The position numbers and the translations under genes were made by a program. A DNA stretch of 64,000 nucleotides from NCBI GenBank assembly GCA_023213315.1, contig JAKCPI010003172.1, positions 62,001 to 126,000 of the forward strand. Reading direction: 5' to 3'. Origin of the DNA: Euborellia annulipes (lineage: Eukaryota > Arthropoda > Insecta > Dermaptera > Anisolabididae). Under the pieces are notes generated by a model. The model searched no databases. It saw only the letters and a program-made list of their open reading frames with translations, and was not told the origin of the DNA. Shown in pieces: positions 52,020 through 63,029 of the stretch. The first letter of the stretch is position 1. Each line of letters starts with the position of its first letter.

Positions 52020-52170
52020 TTTTAATTACATTCATCAGTTGGATAATTGAAGGTATATTGACGTGGCGTTAATTAAGCTGAATGGTAAGCAGCCGAGCGC
52101 GGCGAGGCCTCCGGGCAAATTATGCTAAGTACTACCCATGTATAAAACGGGGGTGCGTTCTTCATGAGAT
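52020..52170. promoter_or_regulatory. Candidate regulatory island with homeodomain sites
   Basis: TTTTAATTACATTCATC, GGCGTTAATTAAGCTG, GGATAATTGAAGG, then AGCCGAGCGCGGCGAGGCCT and CGGGGGTGCGTTCTTCATGA. TAATTA-type cores beside CpG-rich sequence and no frame suggest an enhancer-like element. Confidence 0.35.
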
Positions 52171-52284
52171 TAAGCTTTTATTAATAACTAAAACATATAT
52201 TGTATTTAACAATATCTCTTTTAAATGATGAAGAGGTAGGATAAATTGGAATTTTGACATTCTGTTACCTAAATACTGTATGTT

Positions 52285-52705
52285 AATAACTGGTATATAG
52301 AGAGAAAGTATTATATCCTTGTCAAAGTTTGATGGATACACGATTTAAAACCTTCTGAATCAAAAAAATCTGGTCTGATCGGTCTCACCAGATTTTTTGT
52401 GTGGAGATAAATTTAATTTCCCATAGTACCTTAGTTACAAACTTGACCACTTGCATTTCATAAGTAAAAACCTGAAATATATCAGAAAAGTACTTCAAAT
52501 AATTTTCAAGAAAAATTTTATTGATTCACGTTTTAAAAAGCATCTAAAAATTAATTGATTTTGATTTTTGAATTTTAATCAAAATCGTTGGAGCGAATTT
52601 TGAATATATCCATCAAAATCTCGACATCGATTTTTGACATGATCGCAGTACTTTCTCCCTATAGGCCCTATATTTCATATAGAGAATAAGAGAAAGTAAA
52701 AAGTG
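52285..52705. mobile_element. Family H pieces, two orientations fused
   Basis: A plus-strand 5' piece (TATAGAGAGAAAGTATTAT..., 52285-52362) abuts a minus-strand copy (hairpin AAAAATCTGGTCTGATCGGT..., 52363-52705) that ends with GAGAATAAGAGAAAGTAAAAA. Confidence 0.7.
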
Positions 52706-52729
52706 GATCTGTCCGTGTTAAAAATAAGT

Positions 52730-53100
52730 TTTTAAATAAAATCAGACAAAAAGTTCTAGTACTTTACTGATGTACTTTTTTAATGTTTTTCAATTTTTTC
52801 AAAATTTTCTCCAACAATTTTGATTTAAATTAATAAAACAATTATTTTTTAGTTGCTCTTCAGAATTTATATTTTCATTTTGCTCCTCGATATTTTTGAA
52901 GCGCACTTTACTCTTGTTCTTCATAGGAAAGATAAGAGAAATGGTATCAAAATATAAATATTTTTCTATCTTTATAAATTTTACATCTTGAATTAGGGTA
53001 TAACGTATTGTCGAAAACTAAACATACAGTAAGTCCACACAAACAATTTAGTGTAACAACCATAGAACACAACTTTCAAGTATCGAAAGAGAGTAGGCTA
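52730..53100 (+). mobile_element. Family H 3' half
   Basis: AAAAGTTCTAGTACTTTACTG, TTTTTTAGTTGCTCTTCAGA and GAAAACTAAACATACAGTAA, ending in a half hairpin (TAACAACCATAGAACACAAC). Confidence 0.7.
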
Positions 53101-53640
53101 TTTATTTAAGATTTCATAGGTAAAAATATTTTTTTTTTGTCTTTCATTATTATTATTTGGTTATTAAGAAAAACTCAAACAAACTCCCCTAATTCATTTA
53201 GTTAATAAAATATATGTACGTATATACATTAATGATTTAGATTTTTAATAAAGATATATCGTCCCATTCGGATTTCCCATGTACATATTTTATTTATTTA
53301 TGAAACAACTCACGCAATGATTTTAATTAAGAATTAAAATTTCTCCATTGTTTCTAAGCAAAAAAAAAAAAAAAAAAAAAAACAATTTAATAATCATAAA
53401 AAACTAAACTTGTTTTAAAAATTGTTGCTATTATTCAATAATAATACTTTTATTATTATTCATTTAAAGTATACCACCTGAAGTGCTCTCATGAATATTT
53501 TATTCTAAGTTTTTATTTCTAATTCTTTTGCATGCGAATTCTCTTTTTTTTTATCATTTGTTTCCCCATTTTTTCTAGCGCCACATTTATTACTTGTGAC
53601 TGTATACCGAATATTCAGATCGCTACTTAATTATGATGGA
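53101..53640. other. A+T-rich with poly(A), nothing seen
   Basis: A run at 53361-53382. No gene. Confidence 0.4.
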
Positions 53641-53644
53641 GAAT

Positions 53645-54065
53645 TTAGGGTAAGGGGTCGTGCACATATTAGGGGGGAAGGGGACTGCACATGGGGGACG
53701 CGGGGGTTTCTCTAAGTAACATAACGATTAGAAGTTGAATTTATAAAATTTTTTGAAAAAAAAAAAAAAAGGGGGAAAAATGGAGTGATTATTTGAGTCA
53801 CGAGGGAAAATTTACTAAAAAAAATCAATCGGGAATGACTTCGGGAAAACTTTCTCGTATATTCTTTTGGAATTATGTCTGTGTCCGTGTGTGTGTGTGA
53901 ACACGATTGCTTAAAAACCAGAGCAGCCAGATCAATGAAATTTTGTATATACTCCTTGCACTAAAATTGAAGATTTCTATCAACTTTTGGAGTAAATACG
54001 TCGCTTGGAAGTAGTACTCTACCTAAAAAGTGTTTTCAAAAATTTTGAAATTTTTAATTTTTTTG
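53645..54065 (+). repeat. G-rich end plus CTGTGTCCGTGTGT-type repeat
   Basis: AAGGGGTCGTGCACATATTA followed by G runs looks like a DNA-element end. After it, TTATGTCTGTGTCCGTGTGT, AAAACCAGAGCAGCCAGATC and AATGAAATTTTGTATATACT resemble the repeat class that Family H belongs to, but are not the same family. Confidence 0.4.
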
Positions 54066-54139
54066 TCATATTATGATAAATTACTGTTTCTTATATTTTA
54101 AGTTTAATAAAAAAAAATATATGCAAATTTCAAGTACAA

Positions 54140-54410
54140 TATTCCTTTTAACAATCTTCTTCTTCTCTCCTCGCCTTGTCCCGCGATGCGGGATCGGCGG
54201 ACTTCTTACCCTCCAAACCTATCATAGATTTTTACGACCGGAAGAAATAGGACAGGCCGGCCAGTCGTACGGTCTGATGCCTGTTGAAAAGAGGAAGGAA
54301 GAGACAGACATTTAAAGAACTGAAGGACTGCCTGTCCCAGCTCGGGCAGCTCGTGGTCGCCATCGTGCCCACATGATGTGGGTCCCTGAGCAAATTTCTT
54401 CTAACAATGT
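54140..54410 (-). mobile_element. Repeat shared with 22000-22210
   Basis: Complement of GGCGACCACGAGCTGCCCGA, GCTGGGACAGG and CCCGCATCGCGG, in the same order as at 22 kb. GGGCACGATGGCGACC preserves more of one side. An 80-codon plus-strand frame (54073-54315) overlaps it and is not credited. Confidence 0.55.
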
Positions 54411-54885
54411 TTCATGCTTATAAAATTTATAAATTATTAAATAATTCCTTTAATATAGTTTTTATTTTGTTTCTTATTTTTTTTTATAATATTAAAATAA
54501 ATAATGAATAAATTTTCAAGAGGTGTCAACATACAAACTTGAGAGCTCGCTTGCTTGGTGGCCAGGTGGCCCTGGGTCTCAGGCGAGAAATTTAAATAAT
54601 GCATTCGACATACCCCTTATACATGTATATATATTAAAATAAAAAAGACGTGCCGGTGTACTTAGACTCATGAAAATGGATAATTTCTTAGGAAATTGTT
54701 TGCATATATCAAGATACTTGTTTTGGAATGTAGAAACTCGTTGACTTATCTCTCAAATTAAAAAAAAAATTCCTCTATTCTACAAATGAATTAAGAGGTA
54801 ATATTAAATAAAAGAATTTTTTTTTTTTTTTTAAATCAACTTAGTTTTTTCGATCAAAATAGACATTATATATATTTATCAAAGT
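54411..54885. other. A+T-rich, nothing seen
   Basis: No supported feature. Confidence 0.4.
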
Positions 54886-54904
54886 TCACTCTGGAGTAAT
54901 TAAT

Positions 54905-54988
54905 AAAAAAATCTCGATTTCGAATTTTTGACATGATCGCAATTTCTCTCTATATATTTCATATATATAGGGTAAGAGAAAGTAAAAA
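54905..54988 (-). mobile_element. Family H 5' fragment
   Basis: AATCTCGATTTCGAATTTTTG, GACATGATCGCAATTTCTC and GGGTAAGAGAAAGTAAAAA. Confidence 0.7.
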
Positions 54989-55370
54989 AGTAAAAAAAAA
55001 ATCACTTCGTAGGTTGGTCATTTATGTTGCCTATCTTCAGGCAAAAAGTTGTGGATGCATCAAAGTTTATTTCTAGGCCTCTTATCAATAAGAAAGATCT
55101 GCGGAAAGGGAGTCGAAACAAGTAGATTTAAGATTAACATTAAATAAAATATATAACCCCCCCCTCCCCTCCCTGGCCGAGACGGCTAAAGTTGTTGACA
55201 AAGATGCCGAAAAGACTAAAGTAAAATAAAATATATATTTTTTTATTTAGTTTATTAATTGAAGGCCTATTTACTGAATATCTACAGTCCCAAGTGAATG
55301 AAATTATAAGGAATTTACATGGGTCATCAAAAAAGTAGTGTTTGTATTACATGAATGAATTTTATGTGTT
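54989..55370. other. A+T-rich with SINE tail scrap
   Basis: At 55155-55215, C runs, GGCCGAGACGGCTAAAG and GATGCCGAAAAGACTAAAG look like a SINE head-to-tail scrap. No gene. Confidence 0.35.
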
Positions 55371-55374
55371 AGAG

Positions 55375-55545
55375 TGCTTCGGCCCCACCAAATTGGGCCC
55401 TTTGTGCCTGTGGGGTGATATCTTCTCCCACTTTCCTACACTGAAAAGACTTCGGCAAATGTTAGAAATATTTGGGGCAAGCTAGTTTCGAACCCGAGCC
55501 GTGTTGAGACTTCGGACTCCGAAATCAAAGGCTTAGACTTCTCAT
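55375..55545 (-). mobile_element. tRNA-like SINE-4 candidate
   Basis: GTTTCGAACCCGAGCC is the complement of a B box (GGCTCGGGTTCGAAAC); upstream on this strand are GACTCCGAAATCAAAGGC (A-box side) and a body with GGGCCC and CACCCCACAGGCAC. Only one copy was found. Confidence 0.4.
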
Positions 55546-55860
55546 TTGTACCGTATTATATAAAATTATAAAAAACTTTGAGAATGGGTTTAAAAAATAG
55601 TAAAATAAATTTATCAATTTGCATAATGATTTATGACTAAAGTCAAGGTTTAAATAATTTATGGGGGATTAAACCTCCCAAAACTATACGATAAAATAAT
55701 TGAATATTTTCGGCCATATATTGGGGATTATTTTCCTGTCAATTGAAAAATTTTTAAAAATTAAAATTAGTTAGAAAATAATAATATATATTTTTGTCAA
55801 AGGCGAAATAATTTTGAAAATAACATATGGTAGTGATTTTCTTCTCCTTTAACTGAAATA
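55546..55860. other. A+T-rich, nothing seen
   Basis: No supported feature. Confidence 0.4.
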
Positions 55861-55865
55861 ACATC

Positions 55866-56090
55866 TCCATTCACACTCACACTCACACACACATTCTTTT
55901 CGGCAACTTAGGCAATTTAAGACTTAAAACGATAACCGTTATTAATGAATATATCAATTGGGGGTCCAGGCAATCTTATTTAAGCCATTTGGTATTCAAA
56001 TGGCTTAAATAAAATCATCAGACTACCTGGGATACGAACCCGCGACCCTTGGTATACAAGATAGGCGAGCTACAAAATTCACCAAGCTTC
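55866..56090 (-). mobile_element. SINE-1, near full length
   Basis: CA tract, CGGCAACTTAGGC, GATAACCGTTATT, GGGGGTCCAGGC, hairpin AAGCCATTTGG/CAAATGGCTT, GATACGAACCCGCGACCC (complement B box) and ACCAAGCTTC head end. Confidence 0.85.
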
Positions 56091-56214
56091 TCTGATTTTA
56101 ATCAAATTTATCCTATCAAAATGATTTCTTCTTTTAATAATAATTTTATTTATTTATAAACATAAATAAAATTGTTTGGACGTTTATTTGATTTGTGTGT
56201 GCAAATCCATGATT

Positions 56215-56560
56215 TTGTTTTAGATTTCGATAACACTATAAATAAAAGGGAAGGAAATAAATGGAGGACGTGTCTGAGTGAGGGTGCTGTGCACACACAA
56301 GTATCGCATCGAGTGTGCAATTGACCCTAGAGGGGGTAGCGTGGGTGGCTGGCTGGCTTTTTCGTTCTCTATCTCACTCACTCTCTCTGCTACGCGGCGT
56401 GGGCGTGGCCAAGTAGATAAATCAGCCAAGCAGAGAGTGTGAGTGCACCGTCTTGTCTGCTAACCTCACAGCCTCTCTCTCTCTCTCTCTCAAATGAATA
56501 AAAATGCGTCCGTCCGTCCGTCGCCCTCCACCCCCCCCCCTTCTCACGAAACGACCAAAA
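56215..56560. promoter_or_regulatory. GC-rich island with KLF box and CT/GA tracts
   Basis: GTGGGCGTGGCC (56399-56410, KLF/Sp type), GGGTAGCGTGGGTGGCTGG, GAGAGTGTGAGTGCACC, a (CT)n run at about 56473-56490 and (CCGT)n. Non-repetitive and CpG-bearing. The minus-strand 69-codon frame is not convincing as a gene. Confidence 0.4.
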
Positions 56561-58040
56561 GAAGAGAGAGTTTCATCTTATGTTACATGCAATCACATAC
56601 ATTTCGCCAACACGCGATTTCGGGGGTTCTTCTCTTTTCAAATCTCAACCTCTTTTTTTTGTATTATTTAATTATCTTGCCTCTTCTTTTTTTATTACAA
56701 TTCATTGTTATTATTCACTATTGTATTTTGAATAAGATAAAAATAAATGGATCCTAATTAGAAAATTATACTAAACAAGAAAAAAATATGTGTTAAATAG
56801 CTTTCGAGACCTATTCGTTTAATATTCAATAAACGTCTCAATTCGAATTTGACGTGCCATAGGTTATTTAACATCTACCAAAAAATATGTTTAAAAAAAC
56901 CATGCCTGGAGAGGCCCCCAAGATTTTTACAAAAATGGATGAAGTTCGGTTAGGCCACAAGAAAGAAGCCTGTTGAAGTGGCCATCGGTATTATTAAAAT
57001 CAATGAATGTTGAGATAGTCCTCGGATTAACCGGCCTATCCCATTAGTATTACATATATTTATCATACATTATTTTTTATTATTACATAGATTTATTATA
57101 AATAAATTACTTTTTTTTTTGGATTTTAATTGAATGTCTTAGTGGAATATAGTCATAAGTCACCATTTTATCATTTTAGAGATATTCATGCCAATGCATT
57201 CTTTAAATATCCCTCTTTAATACCACAAAAAGAAGTTCCTTGATTTTACAATAGTTGGTGGCATATAATAAGTGTAAGTTCTTTACTTAGCGAGCTAGTG
57301 ATGATTTGAGAGTTTGAGTGAGATAGTCATAAGCCACAGCAATGGCGTCGAAATCTGTAGTGAATTAAAATTTCTCTTGTGTTCAAAGGATTAAGGGAGA
57401 TGTCAATATCTTTAACTTCTAAGAAACGGGGGGGGGGGGGGATCGATTTTAAATATCTATTAATATTTTATTATGAATTAGCTAATATATTTTCCTTAAA
57501 GACAAGTAGACCTACAGTATGTGACAGCTTTAATTTATGAATTTTTCTTTCAATTAATTTTAATTGACAAAACGAATCAATTCTATAGGTCTATATAACA
57601 ATTCGTTAATTTAATAAAAGGAGAGATTGATTATTTCAGAATTCCCCGATAAATAAGTAATCTTTTTTGTTTAAATTAATAGTTCTTTATCAAAAACTAT
57701 TAATAATTAGAGAAACATTTTAAATATCTATACTGTAGTAGTCTATTCATTCCAGCCTGTGGTCTCAAAAAAGTTGAGCGATTTATTTGAATGATTGCTT
57801 TTTTTTATTAGGAACAGGCGTAAAAAGAATCTAATTTTTCACTTTATTCAGAATATCAAAGAAAAATTCGGGGCCCATTTGAATTCATTTAATAAATTAT
57901 ATTCTACTAGAAGCGCTGTTATTATTCAAAAAGGCTGTCACGAAGATAAAAATAAATCTGTTCCGTTTTTACTTTCCTATATCCCCGGAGGGTTGAATAA
58001 AATGAAAGTATGGTGATCATTAGAAATCGAATTCTTAACG
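56561..58040. other. A+T-rich spacer, nothing firm
   Basis: A poly-G tract at about 57427-57440. The frame 57795-58016 has no domain. No repeat family recognised. Confidence 0.35.
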
Positions 58041-58048
58041 GATCTTAT

Positions 58049-58262
58049 TTCAAAAAAATCTGGTGTGACTGGTCGCACAGCACACACTTTCTCTAATCCT
58101 TCGGCAAAAGATCTGCACACCAGATTTTTCTGTGTCGAGATATATTTATTTAGTTTCCGCCGATACATTAGAATTCAAGAGGTAAAATTTATCCAATTTT
58201 TGACATGATCGCAATACTTTCACTCTATATTTCATAAAGGACTATAGGGTAAGAGAAAGTAA
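58049..58262 (-). mobile_element. Family H, middle deleted
   Basis: 3' hairpin (AAAAAAATCTGGTGTGACTG ... CACACCAGATTTTTC), TAGTTTCCGCCGATACATTA, then directly CAATTTTTGACATGATCGCA and GGGTAAGAGAAAGTAAAAA. Confidence 0.8.
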
Positions 58263-58389
58263 AAATAAATCTCTAAATGTGAATTTACAGAGGTGTGATA
58301 TTTATATATGGTGGAATTTCGTGTTATCGGGTTATTTAGAATTTTAATTCATTATATTTTATTTAATTATTATTTTTGAAACAATTTTT

Positions 58390-58550
58390 CGGGGCTCGGG
58401 TTCGGATTCCGCACAGTCCGATGAATTTATTTAAAAAATTACCAAATTGTATATAAATAAATGTGCTTGGACCACAATATAACGTAATTATTATAATATT
58501 AAGTTTCGTTAAAAGTCTTTATGGCCTTAGATGCTGAAAAGAAAAATTCT
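58390..58550 (+). mobile_element. SINE-1-like, head-truncated
   Basis: GGGCTCGGGTTCGGATTCCG (B box), GCACAGTCCGATGAATTTAT, TAAATGTGCTTGGACC, TCGTTAAAAGTC and GATGCTGAAAAGA. Confidence 0.6.
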
Positions 58551-58708
58551 CTAGCTCAGAGTATTGTTAAATTCCTCACTGCACTACCTCGATTATTCAA
58601 TCATTAAATAAATTCTTGTAATTACCAGTTCCATCAATCTGAATAAAATGTTTTTAGTGAAGGTGAAACAAGATGAATTAAACGTTTTAGTGTCTTTAAT
58701 TCTAGAAA

Positions 58709-58745
<37 letters not shown>

Positions 58746-59180
58746 TAAAGCATTTGTAATTAACTTTAAGTCAAATTATTATCTTGAAGATGTTTTTTTT
58801 TTTTAATTCATCCCGTTCTCCCGTTCTTTTTTTTTCGTTTGCCTTTTTTTACAAAAATGAATTGCTCACCCTAATAAAAGGGGGAATCAAAAGTAAGAAA
58901 AGAAAAGAAGGGTGGAAATTTTCAAATAAAAATAAAAGTACATTTATTAGAATTTATATATAAAATGGTGATAATAATATACTTTTAACAATAGGTCTGC
59001 TATTATTAGTGTAAATAATATATTTTTATGCTCTCGGCCTTGCTAGAGGATCATTGGATCGAAATTAATGAGTTGGATATTTGAGTCACCTATCTTGCAA
59101 CCAAAAACAAATTTTATTACGTAGGCTCTGGATTGTGGGCTAAATTAAATTTTCTACTTTTGTTATCAAGCGAGTTATTT
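58551..59180. other. A+T-rich with poly(A), nothing seen
   Basis: A run at 58713-58741. No gene. Confidence 0.4.
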
Positions 59181-59189
59181 AATTATTAT

Positions 59190-59855
59190 GTATCATCTCT
59201 CATCAGTCATTAGTGTCAGACCTAACCCGTTGTGGCTACTCTGGTAACTTTTATGGAATTAATACTGAGATGGGTGTAATATTAAATTATAATATATAGA
59301 AACTCTTACTATTTGATTGTTGTCTGTTTTGTCCGTCCTATTGCTATCTTCTCTTGTTTTCAAAAACCAAGTATTTCTCCTGAGGCTCCAGGTCACTCAT
59401 TTATTATTCAAACGCCTACAGGAGAAATACTTGGTTTTTGAAAACAAGAGAAGATAGGAAGAGGACGGACAAAGCGGACAACAATCAAGTGGACACGAAC
59501 AAAACAGACAACAATCAACAGTCAAAACCTAACGACAAGAAGTGGAAGAATAATTAAGCAGCCCACCAGATTTGATTTATAAATTGTTTAATTTATTAAA
59601 AAAACGAAGATGTCAGGAATATTATTGTTTATATTATATGTGTATGTTATTCGTTAGAAAACATAAATAAACATATTCAAATAGTAAGAGTTTCTATATA
59701 ATATAATTTAATATTACTGTGGGTTCCCATTTCCTTCTTCAGGAGGAGGCATCTCAAATAGAGTTGGATAATCCATAAGGTGGATATGGACTTGAGTTGT
59801 CTTCAACTCAGAATTAAAAGTTTAACTGTTGCTAATCGCCTTCAATTATACGGCA
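59190..59855 (-). mobile_element. SINE-3 split by a MITE
   Basis: Complement pieces CATCAGTCATTAGTGTCAGA, CCTAACCCGTTGTGGC and ACTGAGATGGGT (59195-59277), then after the insert TGTGGGTTCCCATTTCC, GAGGAGGCATCTC and GACTTGAGTTGTCTTCAAC (59716-59810). Confidence 0.75.
59278..59715. mobile_element. MITE with outer and inner inverted repeats
   Basis: Outer ends AATATTAAATTATAATATAT + AGAAACTCTTACTATTTGA pair with the complement ending 59715. A second, inner inverted repeat (CTATCTTCTCTTGTTTTCAA + AAACCAAGTATTTCTCCTG and complement) lies at about 59341-59380 and 59415-59458. Confidence 0.8.
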
Positions 59856-59989
59856 TATCATCCTATCCTATTGTATAAGATACTACTGTATTTTCTAAAT
59901 AAAATCCAAATTTGTTTAAACTGCAAATCAGATAGAGAAATTAAAGGAAAAATAGATGGGGATCTCATTGGATTATTTCCAAGTTCCTG

Positions 59990-60125
59990 GGTTGTACAGT
60001 GGTAGAATATTCGCCTTTGCTGTGCTAGAGGTCAGAGGTTCACTTCTCGTCCCAAAAGACAGAAATTTTTTTCATTTGAAGTGGATACCAATAAATTGAA
60101 GTAAACGGGGTCTAAATACCCTTGA
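59990..60125 (+). mobile_element. SINE-2 copy
   Basis: CCTGGGTTGTACAGTGGTAG (A-box side), GAGGTTCACTTCTCG (B-box side), GAAGTGGATACCAATAAATT and GGGGTCTAAATACCC. It runs directly into SINE-3. Confidence 0.7.
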
Positions 60126-60345
60126 TAAGGCGACTAGCCGAAAGGATAAAGCTTATAATCGTATATTGAAGACAACCCGAGTTCAAATACATCTCAAGGC
60201 AAAAAATTATCCAACTTATTTTGAGATGTTTCTTTCTGAGGAAGGAAACTGGAACCCACCTCAGTATCATTCCCACAAAAGTTACTTCTCAGAGTAACCA
60301 CAACGTGTCAGGTCTAACACTAATGACTGAACAGAAATATTCTTA
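60126..60345 (+). mobile_element. SINE-3, most complete copy
   Basis: AAGGCGACTAGCCGAAAGG (A-box side), CCCGAGTTCAAATACATC (B box), GAGGAAGGAAACTGGAACCC, CACCTCAGTATCATTCCC, AACCACAACGTGTCAGG and CTAATGACTGAAC. Confidence 0.75.
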
Positions 60346-60419
60346 GTTGGGTGATTAACACTTGTAAGGGGAAACTCGCGAATTGAGAAGACTCGATTTA
60401 AAATTGCTCTTTAATGGGC

Positions 60420-60420
<1 letters not shown>

Positions 60421-60450
<30 letters not shown>

Positions 60451-60703
60451 AAAAAACACTCACACTTTTTCTCATTCACACTCACACACACATTCACACA
60501 GTCTTTTCGGCAACTCAGGCCATATAAGACTTTTTACGATATCCGTTATTGATAAATATATATATATAGGGTCCAGACATTCTTATTTAAGCCATTTGGT
60601 ATCCAATTGGCTTAAATAAAATCATCGGACTGCCTGGGGTCCGAACCCGCGACGTTTGGTATATGAGGTTAGCACGCTAACCTCTACGCCATGCCCCGAG
60701 GGC
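60421..60703 (-). mobile_element. SINE-1, full length, with 10-bp TSD
   Basis: TTAATGGGCT repeats at 60411-60420 and 60704-60713. Poly(T), CA tract, GCAACTCAGGCC, hairpin AAGCCATTTGG/CCAATTGGCTT, GGGGTCCGAACCCGCGAC and head GCCATGCCCCGAGGGC. Confidence 0.93.
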
Positions 60704-60713
60704 TTAATGGGCT

Positions 60714-60944
60714 TTAGAAAACACTTGTTCATTTCGGCCCTTTAAAGGTAAGGAACAATATAGGAGAAATATAAAATACATTTGATTTTTGTTTTGGAAA
60801 ATAAATTTTTATCAAGTAACAATAACAAGAGAGAAGAGACATTCAATTTAATTTTGATTTTGATTATAGAGATAGTATAAATTTTTTTGATTAAAATGTT
60901 AATTTAAAGGAATGACTTTCTCTGTCTCTCTTTCTAGCTGATGA
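60714..60944. other. A+T-rich, nothing seen
   Basis: No supported feature. Confidence 0.4.
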
Positions 60945-60949
60945 TTTTC

Positions 60950-61175
60950 GCAAACTCAGGTAGATAGAGAGAGAGATCTAGTTAGGCTGGCGCCGGGGGC
61001 GGGGCGCAGCCCCAAGGCCCCAACCCAAGGGCTAAAGGCCCCTTCGAAGCTTCATTAGAAACCCGCGCAACCAGCTAATTAGGAGCATTTGAATAGATGC
61101 CCTCCGACCCTCTAATTAATCCTTGCGCCGCCCAACGTTTCGGTCTGGCCTTATGTCAGTCTCGTGACATCTTTC
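60950..61175. promoter_or_regulatory. GC-rich island with homeodomain sites
   Basis: GGCTGGCGCCGGGGGCGGGG (Sp-type), AAGGCCCCAACCCAAGGGC, then CCAGCTAATTAGGAGC and CCTCTAATTAATCC. A degenerate hammerhead-like piece (GTTTCGG...TCAG, minus) overlaps the right end at 61137-61159. No frame spans it. Confidence 0.4.
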
Positions 61176-61320
61176 TGTCGATCAACAAAGTCGAAGCCTC
61201 TAATTAATAATAATCTTGAAAAAGCTTTTGTTTGATTATTAATAAAAAAAAAAATTAAATTATTTAAATAATTAACAAATTTTAGTAGAATAAATTTGCA
61301 TACTTTATTAACATGCAATT
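61176..61320. other. A+T-rich, nothing seen
   Basis: No supported feature. Confidence 0.4.
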
Positions 61321-61323
61321 TTG

Positions 61324-61400
61324 AAAAATCTGGTGTGACTGGTCGCACAGCACACAACTTTCGATTACCGAAGGTAAGAGAAAGTTGTGTGCAGTACAGG
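61324..61400 (-). mobile_element. Family H 3'-hairpin fragment
   Basis: AAAAATCTGGTGTGACTGGT, CGCACAGCACACAACTTTCG and GAGAAAGTTGTGTGCAGTAC; the second outer arm is lost. Confidence 0.75.
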
Positions 61401-62090
61401 AACTTATTATTAAAAAAAAAAACTGCCATACATTTTAAAAAAATTTGAAATCTTGCATTAATTTATTGATAGTTAAATGACAAAAGACTGTTCTTGAATA
61501 ATCAATTATTTATTTATTTAACACAACAACAAGTGCCCACGGGTTGGGAACCGCTGATCTAAAAAATCCAAAGTGATATGGTCATTTAAGGAGTTCAACT
61601 ACCAAAGCTGAACTAATTTATGAAACCCATATCTATTTATATTTTAAAAAAATAATAGATTAAAATTTAATTTTCTTTATAGTTCACACGAATGATATTC
61701 TAAAAAATTAATTTAAAAAAAAATAGCCACTTAATTATGGTATATTTTGATATAATAATAAACTCTTCATTCAACTTTTCCAGATTGAAATCGAAAACCC
61801 AATAAAAACAGGTGCTTTGGGGGAATTTAATTATTAATTTTAGAACCAGAAAAAAGTTATGATGAAAAAAGAAGCGTTATTGTAAAAGAGGCTTATTTAT
61901 AAATTACTTTTTTCTATATAGCATTTTGATCAAAAAGATAAAATACCATTATCTCGAATAATTATAGACTTTGTGCGTTACATTTTCAATAAGAAATAAA
62001 TAAAATATCTTACTTCCTCATTTGAGTGTATAATGAGAAACTGCTGTACCTTTTATTTCCCAATTAATCATTCAGACTTTAATAAATATT
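61401..62090. other. A+T-rich spacer, nothing seen
   Basis: No supported feature. Confidence 0.4.
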
Positions 62091-62092
62091 TT

Positions 62093-62150
62093 TACTTTCT
62101 CTTAGCTATATATGTTAATATATAGAGAGAGAAAGTATTGGTTTCATTTT
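62093..62150 (+). mobile_element. Family H 5'-hairpin fragment
   Basis: TTTTTACTTTCTCTTAGC, TATATGTTAATATATAGAG and AGAGAAAGTATTGGTTTCAT; then unrelated sequence. Confidence 0.75.
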
Positions 62151-63020
62151 TATAAGATTATAAAAATAATCGCAGGCTCTTCATTGTAAGTCGCATTAAT
62201 TTTTTTTTTGTTTGCAAGTTAACTTCCATCAGTGACGGTTAAAAAGAGCCGATAATCCTTCATAAATGTCGGTAGGTTGTCTATGTTTTTAATAATTTTA
62301 ATAAAATCGAAAACCGTCGAGGATATCAAGCTATTTCAAAGTTCTTCTGAAATTGATATGAATGATGAGTCAAGGTATAGATTTTGAATATATTGTATCA
62401 TACAAAAGCATTATTAATTTTCGAAAAATTAAAAACCAAACTGTTCCTTGTAGCTGTGAAGCTATTGTAATGAAAGATAGGAGTTTTATTTATCTAGGAG
62501 CACCATCCCAATTTGGATCTTATATCCAGCTCACAATTAATCTATTGGTTTATAATTGTCAAAGATTTATTAAAAGTTAACATTTTTAACACTTAATGAG
62601 AATTTTGACTCCCCAGTGTCATCTTCAGAAGGGTTTGCATCAAATTTGAATTTATTTAGGCCTATGAAAAGTGTATATATATCCTAAATAAGTTCAAGTA
62701 TAATAAACTTCTTTAGATCTGATGATGACATATGAGTATCCAAGTATGAAGTATTGAAATTTATTTTTTTTTTTTAATAAATCTTTGAATACAATTTGGA
62801 GAAATAAAGTGGCTGTTGTATTTAAACAATAGATGAAAGGAGCAGCCAGCTAGGTATTCAGTGCCAACCAAATAAAACTCTCTGCTAACGAAACAGTTCT
62901 TTGAAACATATAATCTAGTGCTTTTAAATTTCTTTATTTTTTCTAATTTACATAAGATTTCAACTAGAGCCTATGGTTGATAGTTTTGTGATTAATAATT
63001 TTTATTTTGGCTCTTTATTT
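62151..63020. other. Spacer with a 72-codon frame, no gene call
   Basis: An open frame at 62362-62580 (starts MMSQGIDFEYIVSYKS) has no domain I recognise and no good splice sites. The rest is A/T. Confidence 0.3.
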
Positions 63021-63029
63021 ATTCAAAAA

